A DNA stretch of 64,000 bases from Bemisia tabaci. Its lineage: Eukaryota > Arthropoda > Insecta > Hemiptera > Aleyrodidae. The stretch covers positions 3,795,501-3,859,500 of the forward strand of contig NC_092798.1 in the NCBI RefSeq assembly GCF_918797505.1. Reading direction: 5' to 3'. The position numbers and the translations under genes are program-made. The notes beneath the pieces are model-generated. The model was not told the origin of the DNA, did no database searches, and was given only the letters and a program-made list of their open reading frames with translations. This document shows, one piece after another, positions 22,270-33,700 of the stretch (its first letter is position 1; every line of letters starts with the position of its first letter).

Positions 22270-22499
22270 TATAAAAATGTCAAGTATCGATCATCAGACA
22301 GCAGAGGACGTTCGTCGAAAACAACGGCTATTCTAATCTTTCAAGCATCAAACGGAAAGAAACGATGCGCCACAGCGTCATATTTCTTTCAACCGAAAGG
22401 GTTCGAGACGTGCTACGGCAGAACATACGCAATATCAGACGCGTATAAACGGTCACGGGGAACGGAGAGAAATATCGATGCAATTCGTTTCGAAATAAA

Positions 22500-22570
22500 C
22501 GTATTTATGCTAAAACGAACTATGTGTACAGGGATTGCGTGTGACATAGTTCCTTTCAGCATAAATACGT
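22500..22570. repeat. Hairpin, ~26-bp arms
   Basis: CGTATTTATGCTAAAACGAA pairs with TTCCTTTCAGCATAAATACG, with ACTATGT / ACATAGT inside. It is probably a small MITE remnant. Confidence 0.6.
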
Positions 22571-23417
22571 CCAAATGGAACGTCAAACGCACCGACCACC
22601 AATCAAAACGGCCCTCTATAAATTCTGACGTCACCCTCACCCTCAACAACCCCCTCCGCAAAACAATAAATAAATGAAAAATCCCCCGGATTAATCCGAT
22701 GACGTCATACCGAGCGAGCTCGTCAGTCACGTCATATCCATGCGTGCGTTTTCTGGGGGCCGTGACACCCCCCCCCCTCGAATGGGTCGGTGGCGGTCGT
22801 TGCGAACGTCATCAGAAAAGCCCCCATCAAGCGGCGCGCCACTCAAAGCTCCCCAGCGCCTTTTTTACCGCTCGACGCATTCATTAGTCCGCCGGCGTTA
22901 TGCGGGTTGCCGCCCGGGATTTGTAGGCGCGCGATGAGTATTGCGGGTCGCCGCGATGGGCTTTGCAGGCGAATCGATGAATATTGAGTGGAGGCCTCCG
23001 GCCGACCCACTCGCCCTTTCCCCGGTTGCGTTTAACCGAGAATAGCCTTTGTTTATTTATACTCCCGCCGAGTTTCCTTCGTTGGATTCCGGTACGAGTC
23101 GCGAGGGCGGATTCATACTTTGTAATTCTGAGTACTTGGCCATTGTCTCGCTTTTGTCCTTTGTTAATTTACCGCCCACGTCCCCTTGTTCCGTCTTGAA
23201 AGAAATGCATGCGCTCTTATTTTTCACGGAATGACGCCCTTTTTACCGCAAGATGTCTCGAGATCCACTCCGTTTTCAAACGGCATCGAATGTGGGCTTT
23301 ATTTGCGTCAATTGTGGCGAAGCTTCTTTTTCTTCTTTTTTAACCCTTGTGTCTTAAACTATCACAATCTCATCAATTGCACCTGAGAATATTGTGGCCA
23401 TGATCGAAATCTTAAGG
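22571..23417. other. Unassigned; GC-rich block 22690-23010 with a ~42-bp tandem pair
   Basis: At 22900-22985 two diverged ~42-bp units run GCGGGTTGCCG and GCGGGTCGCCG, each ending ATGARTATT. The surrounding block is CpG-rich. Lying 1.5 kb upstream of the MADD leader it could hold a promoter, but no exon or core element supports that. Confidence 0.3.
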
Positions 23418-23554
23418 TCTTTTCCACACGAACGCGGTTCGCGGAACCGCAGGCGAACTTGTTCCAGAAACTTATCATGACTTAGCTATAACTTATTCCG
23501 CGAAACCCTAGTTCGTTGAACGAATTCGCGCAAACTGCACTTGTGTGGGCAAGA
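23418..23554. mobile_element. Family L element, copy 1
   Basis: Inverted ends CTTTTCCACACGAACGCGG and GCACTTGTGTGGGCAAG. A relative is in MADD intron 3 (46553-46714). Confidence 0.6.
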
Positions 23555-23849
23555 TCTAAGAACTAGAATCAGTGTCATTAGCCTTCAAAAATGTATTAAT
23601 ATCAAGCAAAAATAAGGCATTTTAACGCATGCATAGGCATGTATATAATGAAGTACGAGTCCCAAATAGGATATATGGAATCATAGAAAAAGCAGCCAAG
23701 TGACATATTGGACTAAAATGTGGTAGGAGTAATTTGAGCTCAACCATCCATTTCCTTCTGTTAACAATTCAAAGTTGAGAAAAATGCTTTATAGTGAAAA
23801 TATGCGCCGATGTTTACTTCGAATTTTGTTGTGGAGGAATAAAAATCCA

Positions 23850-24036
23850 TGAGGCGGATGAAGAATGGTGGTCGCATTTTGTACCCTCTATCCGGACGTC
23901 TGGACGTCACACGGTATCTGGTACATGGGCCGGCTCAACCTCGAATTGCACGGCAAAACCCGTACCTTCCTGACGTCACTACGCTTCAAGATGGCAGCCA
24001 AAATCGAAATGTGACCACCATTCTCTATCCGCCTTG
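23850..24036. mobile_element. MITE, family M, with 9-bp direct flanks
   Basis: 187 bp. Inverted ends GGCGGATGAAGAATGGTGGTC and GACCACCATTCTCTATCCGCC, flanked by AAAAATCCA at 23841-23849 and 24037-24045. Confidence 0.75.
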
Positions 24037-24075
24037 AAAAATCCAAACCTTTTTTCTCAATTCTGTCTCGATTAG

Positions 24076-24240
24076 CAGTGGCGTGGCGTGAAGGATCGAT
24101 TATCGATATATCGCCATTTGAAGCTATGGTAAAGAATCGATTACTAAGGTGTTCGCTGCGAACGCCCTGATAATTGATCTTTTTTTCATAGGTTTGAATT
24201 GCGAATCAATCGATATATCGCAAAGCACGCCACGCCACTG
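24076..24240. mobile_element. Family B hAT MITE, copy 6, perfect 8-bp target duplication
   Basis: 165 bp, CAGTGGCGTGG to CCACGCCACTG, flanked by TCGATTAG (24068-24075 and 24241-24248). It lies 118 bp upstream of the MADD leader acceptor. Confidence 0.92.
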
Positions 24241-24358
24241 TCGATTAGACTTGGTTCTCTTCTATGAAACTGATCCGCGAAATCTTGAGTAGTTAGACAG
24301 TATGTTATGCAGTTGATTTCATTTGCCTGGAGACTAATTAAATTCCTTTCTGTTGCAG

Positions 24359-24581
24359 TGTCAATTGATGAAGATGCCAATGCACTAGCGCCTGCGAGTC
24401 GTGAGACGCAACCAGGATGGAGGCGTGCGGTGCGCGGTGGCCGATGCCTGCGCGGTCGGAGAGGCACTGCAGCGACGTGACGTAGTGGCGGATGCGTATC
24501 GATGAGCTCCGAGCCGGCGTGACGTGGCCCCGGTCCCCGGCGTGACGTGGCCCCGGTCCTGCGGTTCGTCCTGAACGGAGA
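24359..24581 (+). promoter_or_regulatory. MADD: MADD 5' leader with four short upstream ORFs
   Basis: The GC-rich leader precedes the MADD ATG. A pyrimidine tract ending TGTTGCAG at 24358 looks like a 3' splice site, so this is probably the 3' part of a leader exon whose upstream exon I could not place. An in-frame TGA at 24543-24545 supports ATG 24582 as the start. Upstream ORFs are 24368-24388, 24417-24485, 24492-24545 and 24502-24522. A ~22-bp segment starting CCGGCGTGACGTGG is tandemly duplicated at 24513-24559. Multiple upstream ORFs usually lower translation of the main ORF; that effect is inferred here. Confidence 0.55.
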
Positions 24582-24722
24582 ATGAGCTCCACCGGCGACA
24601 GCCACACCAAGTCCCTCTGCCCGCGGCTCGTCGACTACCTGGCCATCGTCGGGAGTCGAACCGGGCCCCCGAGAGCCGCCCCCGGCCCAGGCAACATCAA
24701 CAGTGCCTCGCCGCCCATACAG
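24582..24722 (+). CDS. MADD: MADD exon 1 (47 codons, start codon)
   Basis: Encodes residues 1-47, with [16 protein letters not shown] matching the extreme N terminus of MADD proteins, followed by a Gly/Pro/Ala linker. It ends in phase 0 at CAG|GTAAGC. The exon is much more GC-rich than exons 2-24. It is separated from exon 2 by 19.7 kb, so automated gene models could easily miss it. Confidence rests on the MADD-type motif, the in-frame upstream stop and the phase match to exon 2. Confidence 0.85.
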
Positions 24723-27700
24723 GTAAGCCCTCATCTTTTCCTCTCAGCCCCTTCAAACCCTGAGGTAGGCAATCAGCCAACTCTAAACTCTGTATTTTGT
24801 CCCTTCAAAGTCACGCGTATGAACCAGATTCATCCGTTTACAGGCATAGGTTACGGATTACAGATGTTCCCCTCAGCCCCTTCAAGCCCTGAGGTAGGCA
24901 ATCAGCCAACATTTAACTCTGTATTTTGTCCCTTCAAAGTCACACGTATGAAACGAGATTCATCGGTTTACAGGTTTAGATTACGGATTACAGGTTTTTC
25001 CCTCAGCCCCTTCAAACCCTGAGCTAGGCAATCATCCAACGTTACACTCTGTATTTTGTCCCTTCAAAGTCTCGCGTATGGAACCAGCTCCGTTTAAAGG
25101 CGTAGGTTACGGATTGCAGGTTTTTCTCCCAGCCCCTTCAAGTCCGTAAGTAGGTAATCAGCCAACATTACACTCTGTATTTTGCTCGTATGAAGTTATG
25201 TTTATGCAACCAGAGCCACCTGACCTACCCACCCTGTTTCACAGGCGAAGGCCTAGCAGTCGATTAACTGCTGCACTAGAGGACTGTTATGCGCACTATT
25301 TGCCCTCCCCCTCCTTATCTTTCATTTTCTTTCCATTAGTTGGAATCTACTACTTTAGATCACTGTTACTTGTAGATGGCCCCTTCAGCCCCGTAGGTGG
25401 GCAATCAGCAATCAGTAAACTGCAAATTCTGCATGTTGGCCTCTTAAAGTTACGGGCTCGCAATCAGATTCCTAAACCGTGTCCACGTCGTCTCGCAGAC
25501 CAAACAGCCCGATTATTGAAATTTTGTCAGTCGACCTGATAAGACAGGACAAGAGAGGAATGGAGTTATGTGCTTTTGTGGTTCTCTGAGTAATCATCCT
25601 TGTCTTGCCCAGTAAAAGGTGGTTTTGACGACAAAGTATCGGTAACTCAAGAGGTAAAGCCTCTCATTGTTTACTCTTATTCCCTGCATCACAAGGAAAA
25701 CCATAATGGTTCATCAGAAAACCATCCAATCAACTTAATTCCTGTTTTATCTTGTCTTATCCGGTCAACCAACACAAAATTTTAATAATTAGATTGCAGG
25801 TCATTCCACCACGAATTCGAGGTACTGATAGACACAAGAAATCCCTTCAAAACCGCAAACACGCAACCAGCGAGCGTTTTATTCTTAATTTTACCCCTCC
25901 TTCAAAGTTACGGCTACGCAACCAGTGTCATACCCTTCGCTCACAATGTTTAACAGACTTAGGTCATGCAATCAAGAATCTGTTGCATTAGAAGACTGAT
26001 TTTAAGGTGCTCCTTCAAAACCATGGATAGGCAATTGACGACCAGCTATCGCGTTAAGTGTGACACGTGCGTGAAAGTGCTTGACGCAATTCTGGAGAAT
26101 CCACTCACGCCCGAAAAAATAAAAAAAAAAAGTGTTAAAGACCCAGTAAAATAAAAGGCAGGTGATTTATCCTCCGTTCTTGCGATCTCTCCTGATGTAA
26201 GCGCCTTGGTATGTCAGAAAGAACCTCGAAGAAGGTCCACGGGTCGTAAATACGGCCCCAAGGCCCGCAACTTGTATTATCCCGTTTATTCAGGAACTTC
26301 GCTCAACTTTAACTCCAAGCCGTAAGAAAAACATAAACTTGCGTGCGTGCGAACAACTTCACACCCATTCCCTTGCAAATTACTGCCGCGCCAAGAAAGA
26401 AAGTCGTATGAACTGTTAGACGTTGCCAAATGTCTCCCGATGAAAAATGATTTTTTCAGAAAGTTGTGAACGGTAGTGTAAATCGTTGCCGTGGACTGGT
26501 AGGAGTGTCCTAAAAATTGTGGGGGTTGAGAGGTTTTTGTTGTTCAAAGGTTCTTCGACACTTTTGACTTTTGTGGAATGATACGAGTGTATGACTTAAG
26601 CTCACATCCTAAAATTTAGCAAAGTTATTATTAACGCACTGTGTTTGCATTCTCGCGAAAACCCATAGCATTTTCAAAATTGAACGTTTTGATCAGAGCG
26701 TTGCGTTGACCACTTTGCGGAACCCAGCGCGATGCAGAAAATTGCAGAGGCCTCTAGAACAATTGGACTTCATTTTGCGATTGGGAACTATACAATGTAT
26801 AGTTCATCGGTAAAAACCACTAAAATGCATAGGGGAACTAATGGTGAATACACTGAAAAAAAGATTGGTAGAATTTACAATCATTCTTCAGGGTGTCTAC
26901 AAGTCCGGAAATAGTACTGATTTTTTAAGGGCGGTCTGGAAGCACTGAAAGAGAGCGGAAATTCCGCAAGAAGGTCTGGAATTTTTTTGTCATTTTTGTC
27001 GAAATTTGAGCGAGAAATTCAAAATTTCGAAATTTTTCAAATCTCGTCAAATGGAGGTACTGAAAAAGTACTGAATTTCTCTGTTGAGGAGGCATTGAGT
27101 TTCTTTATAGAAATTTACTGAAAAAGTACGGTAAAAGTACTGTAGAAGTACTGATTTTTGGCCAGCCTGTTATACTAGACACCCTGTTCCTTCACGCTGT
27201 ACCTATTTCACAAAGCGTGAATTCAAATTCGATTCTGCCAGAGGAATGGTTACCTGTACCAACATATAGTAACGTTTACTTTTCTTCTGACAGAATTGAC
27301 TCTGAATTGACGATGTGTGTTCACGTTGTCTCTATTCTGAGCCAGAAATTGTAGCTCCCTATTGCAAAATGCAGTTCAATTTGCGGTTTGTCACGTGGCT
27401 TGTCAAGCCCGAGCGACAGCAATTGATTCGCCTTCAATTTCGGTGCGTATGCAACATACCTACCACGGAGCGCGAATAGTTATCTACTCGAAAAGCATAC
27501 GCTAGTCCAGCTCCACAACTTTTGATAGAACCTATGGACTTTACTGAAGTCTTTTGATTTTTACGTTCCATCTAATTGCAAAATGCAGTCTAATTCACCC
27601 CCCTGGTTGTAAGTACAGGGTTGCCACAGTCAGGGAAAACCGGGAAATGACGTAAATGTCGAAAATGTCAGGGGAAATTTGTCAAATCTCCTTTATTTGC

Positions 27701-30700
27701 GTTTTAAAATAGGTTTGAGGTTTCGAACTACAAATTTTGCCTGAAAACTATTTTCAATTATGTCTTCTTAACCGTTTGCCGTATCTTCAACTGTCAAGGC
27801 ATTTCACCAAAATGTGTCAGAGAAATCAGGGAAATGTCAGGGAATCTTATTTTCCAAATTCTGTAGCAACCCTGTAAGTACTTTTCCTCAAAATTTTCAG
27901 ATACCTTGGATCAAATTATGAATTATATTCTGTGAATCATAAGAGAAAAAATATTATCAAGCTTCTCCGAAATTGTTCTATCGATTGAAATTTGGCAACG
28001 TCTGATATCTCATCCTTCGGACGACAGTATAGGTGACCAGTGGCGTGGCGTGAATTGCGATGTATCGATTGTTATGCCATTTAAACCCATAGTAAAGAAT
28101 CGATTATTAAGGTGTTCGCTGCGAACACCCTGTTTATCGATCCTTTTCCATGGGTTTAAATGGCATAACAATCGATACATCGCAAAGCACGCCTACGCCA
28201 CTGTAGGTGACGCTTTAACCGTAACACCGGACGCCACGCCGCGCATACCTACTTTACGACCTAATCTCCAGTTCCCGGGGCAAAAATGCAATTTCTCTTC
28301 ACGGCCAGGCCGGTTGAAGTCACTCAGGCCCCTCGCATCGTGTTGCGTCGCGTGAAGGAGCGACTATCGATATATCGTCATTTGAAGCTATAGTAAAGAA
28401 TCGATTACTAAGGCGTTTGCTGCGAACGCCCTGATAATCGATCTTTTTCCATAGGTTTAAATGGCATAACAATCGATATATCGCAATTCACGCCACGCCA
28501 CTGCCTCGCATCGTGTTGCGTCGCGTCGCGTCGCTTTTTCCGGGCGCTAATGGGAAAAGCGAGGCGACCTTTGCAACCTAATTTCTCTTGTCGTAGTGCG
28601 GCAGAATTTCTCCCTCTAATGGGTCTCTTGCACAAAAGAGATACAGCTAACTCGGTGGACTTTGATAGGTAGGAGCGCACGAAAGTCAGGTCGAGTACTT
28701 CAGAAATGTCTGAAATGCACTTAGAGAGTCCACGGTGCACAGTGGATCGAGTCAATTGGAGGGGTCGGACATGCAAATTTTGATGTTTATCTCGTAACTT
28801 TTTAAATATCAAGGGGTGGCTCTCGAAGGAAATTTTACGAGAACACCAATGGAACCACTTTTAAAACCTCAAAATTTTGTCTGAACGGCATTATGAACTT
28901 TTAAAGTTTCCGAATTTCGTCGGACCTGTCCCATTAACTCGATCCACTGTGCGGTGCCTAGATTCGGAAAATCCAGGAAAATCTGGGATTCATTCGGGAA
29001 AAATCAAGAATTTGTTCAAGAAAGGGTTGCCGCACAGTCAGAGAATATCGGGAAAACCAGGACATGTCAGGGATTTTTAAAAAGTCAGGGAAAATGATGA
29101 AAGTGCCAGGGATTAATCGTTAATTCGCCTTTATTTGCTTGTTGACGTTTTGAACAACAAATTTTGCCTGAAACTATTTCAAATTATGTCTTATCAACCG
29201 TACGGCATGTCTTCAATTTTCAGGGGATTTTACTTAAATGTATCAGGGAAATAAGGGAAATGTCAGGGAATTTCATCTTTCAAATGTAGTGGCAATCCTG
29301 TCAAGAAACTGGGAATTGCTTCTTCTACCGCTTTGAAACGAATTTACTATCTATTTCAAAGTGTAAATCATAAGAATTCTGGCGATACTGCTCGAAGGCA
29401 TACTTTTATTCATGTGTAGCTCTTATGTTTTCATATGAGGGAAAGAAATAAAATCCGAATTTAGTGGGAAATTAAGTGTTTTTGGTTTGATAGGTGTTTA
29501 TAGTGTGGGATGCATACCCTAGTCTCTGAAATGGATGTTTCATTTTTTGCATGAGTTTTACACGCTCGTGAAATTGCACGGCATGTTTGACGGAAATTTC
29601 ATAAAGTAATTCTGAGAATTTTCCACGGAAACTTGGATTATTCCACGGAGATTTCCATTCTTCCACATTTCTCTCGTTTCACGCCACCCTATGCAGAATA
29701 AGTTTTTCCAAACCATGGAAACCCCCTTGCCGGCAACTAAAGAAAAAAGTGCCCACTTTGGGAGTAACTTAAAAAATTTGTTGAAAAATAAAAAATTCGG
29801 TTTCAGCATTAAAGACGACGTAGGAGTCAATCTTTATCAGTTTTCACCTTTATTTTCACATTTTGTTTTCCCCTATCGCCCTGTGTATATGTATGGCACA
29901 GACTACGCAAATGCGTCGCTCCTGTGACGTAATGGCGTATCTCAATTTCCACATTAGCCGCGGAAAGCATAAACTTATACGAAAAGTGGGGTTCACGTGG
30001 AAACTGAGTTACACCCTTATTTCAAAGGAACGACGAATCGTGTCTACGGGTCCCGAAAGTCCAAAAAAAGTCCGGAATTTGTATGACCGGTCCCGAAATC
30101 ACGAATAAGTCGGGAAATTTAACTCGAGGTCACGAAAAATTTAAAAATTCACGGTTTTCAAGAGTCAAAGTAGAATTGTCACGTAGAAAAAATGCTCCCG
30201 ATTATACATACATCCTGGAAAAAAAACACATTGGATCTAGAGTCCAGACTCTTAAAAATATCGACAAGAAAAAATAGAACCAAGCCTCTTAATTTGAGCG
30301 GATTTCCTTTGGATTCAAGCAAAAATCTGATTGAATCAAGAGCATTTTTTCTTGTCGATGTTTTCAAGAGTCTGGTCTCTAGATCCAATGTGTTTTTTTT
30401 CCAGTGCATATCATGGATTCCTTTAGTCATCAGCAATTAACATAAAGATGGGCTCGATTTCCATTAAGTGTAGACCTCGACTTGGCAAAAATACTTCGAG
30501 GATCTTGGAACAGTTCCGAAAAGGTCCTGAAAAAAATCCTCAAGTAGGTTTTCATAAATCTGTTGACACCCTTTGGATACGCTATGGAGTGCATTCCAGA
30601 GATTTTCCATGTAACGATGTACGTTACTGATTCAACGTTACTTGCCGTGCGACTTTCCCAAGGAAAAGTTCATTCAGTTAGCTGTACTTTTGGTGTGCAA

Positions 30701-33700
30701 CAGACGAATTTCCTTCACGGTCGCGTCGGGCCGGCAGACACGTCGTCGCTTTCCGCTTTTTCCGGTTGCTAATGGGGAAAGCGAGGCGGCCTTTGCAACC
30801 TTATTGCCCTCGTTGTAGGCCGTCCCGAGTTCCCCCTTTAATTCCAATGCAAATCGGGAGGTTTTCTCTCAATAACGGCAACACTGTTCATTTCAGAGTG
30901 CGTTTTCCACCTTTCCCACGCCGCACGCCGGAGGCGCCCAGTCGGCACCACCCGGCGTTGCCAACTTTACCAATTTATTCAAATTTCACAATGGAAATCA
31001 GTATGATATGGTGAGGGATTTGACAAGGGTGCCGTCTGTTTAGCGCCGAGGTGAAGGTCGCCCGTAATCTCGTTTGCTTCCCATTTCCCGGGCGCCCGGA
31101 AAATTGTTCCGTTTTCCCGCGGCGCGGCGCGGAAAGGGAAATCGGGAGTTTGATACGGAAAAGTGGCAGGCGAGGTTTCGCACGTTGGTTTCTCGGCCGT
31201 GTTATTGAATTTGCCCGCACGAAATTATGTCAAATGATCCCGCGATTATTTATCCGCCGCGGATATCGCCATCCCGCTGCGGTGCTCCGCGTAAATATTA
31301 ATAAGGGCACGCTTTCTGGCAGCTCTGCGGTCCGACCCCCCTCCCCCACGGAAAAAAATTAAATGGACCACTAGACAAGGTACGAATTTAAGCATTCTGA
31401 TACATATTTTTTAACCAAAATTTCACGTAAAACACGATGCGCACACCGAAAATTACCGAAATTAACTCATTATGAAGATATTTAATGATTCTTAATGCGT
31501 GAATTCAAACCACCCGCTCATGAAAACTCAATGCTCTACGTGATTCACATCGCGCGCTAAACGTTCATCATGATAGTCTCTGCGATATAAAAATCTGGAA
31601 ACCTCAATCTTGACGGTTTGGCTTAGCTACGGCAAATTTCTTGTGGTTTGAACAACACATGGTGGGAAATGAACATTGCTCGATTGAGAAACTTGCTGAA
31701 ACCGTTGTAGTGCGCGATTTGACTCACGTAGAGCTTTGAGTTTCTTGTGAGCGGGCAGTTCAAATTCCTCGTAACCAATGTGAAATAAAAACGTTAATAT
31801 CTTCGTTAGGAGTTGATTTCGGTAATTTTCGTAGTGTGAATCGGGTTCTATGTGAAATTCTGGTTAAGAAACATGTATCAGAATGCTTAAATTCGTACCT
31901 TGTCTAGTGGTCCATTGAATTGTTAAATGAGCAATTTAATTGTTTCCGTGCGGAGGACGCCACCGTTCAAACGAACACCGTTTCCGTTTTAACATGGGGG
32001 AAAGAAGGGGAGGAAACGGGAGACAAGGCTTAAAATACAATACTACAAACCCGAGATGTTTCGACTCAAAACTGAGTCATTTACAGTCAGAAGATAAATT
32101 AAAAATTACAAGGTATCGATGAATAAACCTCAAACACAGGTTCCTGGTCTCAAACCAAATCGGGTTAACCGCATAGGTTTTTCGTGAAGTGAGTCAAGAA
32201 TAGTAGTTCTTTTTTGAACAATGCTGTCCAATTCATCCTTTACACACACTGCTCCATCACGAAAAAGCTTGATCACTATCGTGCTTCATATTTTCAAGCT
32301 GAATTTCCAGTGGATGTCATAGTCCTTCCAAAACTACAGCGGATCGTTGGTTCACAGTTCGTTGGTTTCCTTTAGTAGAGCGTCCTATCGGGGAAAAATT
32401 GGAATCATTTAGAACGGAATTACAGCATTTGTCCTTCGGACAGCAGTATTGCATAAAACTATTGAATATTGCGTCATGTAGATTCTTATAAACCTATTTA
32501 AAGCAATCCGTATTACCAACTTCATTCACGCATGTAATCATTCCGCCTTTTTTTCTCCACGTGGCGGTCAATCGCGGTTCAACTCCCTTCAACGCAGTGT
32601 TACATACTCGATAGGAATTCACCGAGTATTCTTCGCCGTCAGAATAGAATCGAAAAAGAGCTTTTTACTAGGAATTTGGCAAGATCTAGAAAAATGCCCG
32701 CTTCAGGAGGTGACACGCGAGGATGATTTTGACAGCGTCCACTTTGTTTCGAAGCCTTGCGGGGGCGGTCACTGCAGAATCTCGTATCCCAAAAAGCTTT
32801 TCGAGGTCAACGAGCCTTTGAGCGTGACATTTTGGGCACTACGTCTCGTATTTTAGCAAAGGTCATCTGCTTATTTATAGTGTGGAATGTGACTGAAACG
32901 GGATTATTTTCTTTTTTTCTTATTTCTCGAAGAGTTTTAAAAACCATGGCCAAAGCTGAGTGAAGTCTCGTCGAGCAGTGGCGAAACGTGAATGATCGAT
33001 TTTCGATATTTCCTCATTTGGATCGATGGTAAAAAACCGATTATTAAGGTGTTCGTTGCGGACACCCTGTTTGTCGATCCTTTTCTACTGGTTTAAACGC
33101 AGGGTTGCCAGCGACCTGGAAAACCGGGAAAAGTCAGGGAAAGTCAGGGAATTTCGATGTTGGTCAGCAGTGTTCCAACCCCACGAGCGCCATGTCGCCA
33201 AATGCTCCTAAAAAATCGGCCATGGCCCCTAAAAAATGAAGACCCTGCGCCAAACGTGGCCCCTAAAAAATTGTCGCAATCCTAAATTACGGTTTGATGA
33301 TTTCAAGATTTTTGTCAGTCAGCCTGGACTGAACGCGCATAGCAAACAAATGGGCGCGGAACTTCGTCGCGGCAGCGGCTCAGCAGATCGAGAATCGTAC
33401 TACTCATCGTACATACTATAGAATCGTTCTACTAATTTTCATAATAGGAAGTCAGAAAAAGTATTATTTAATTGAACAAACTTTAAGTAAACTAAAAGCT
33501 CCTTGTTTTAAATCGGAATATCATTCCTTTGGCCTTTCCCTTTCCCAAGTAATGGCTGCGAGTTGCAACTTGCAAGTCCTGTAACTGTATAACTTGCGTA
33601 TAACTTTTCACTAAATGCGCCATGATATATAGGCAAAAATTCAATTTGGCCCCTAAAAAATCTTCAATGGCCCCTAAAAATTGAACTTGATGGGCCAAAC

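Noticed and set aside
22180..22677. 165-codon open frame as a gene
   Set aside because: It starts inside a family A MITE and crosses a small hairpin, so it is a chance frame through repeats.
24186..24734. 182-codon minus-strand frame opposite the MADD leader and exon 1
   Set aside because: It is the GC-rich shadow of the plus-strand exon, and it also runs into a family B MITE.
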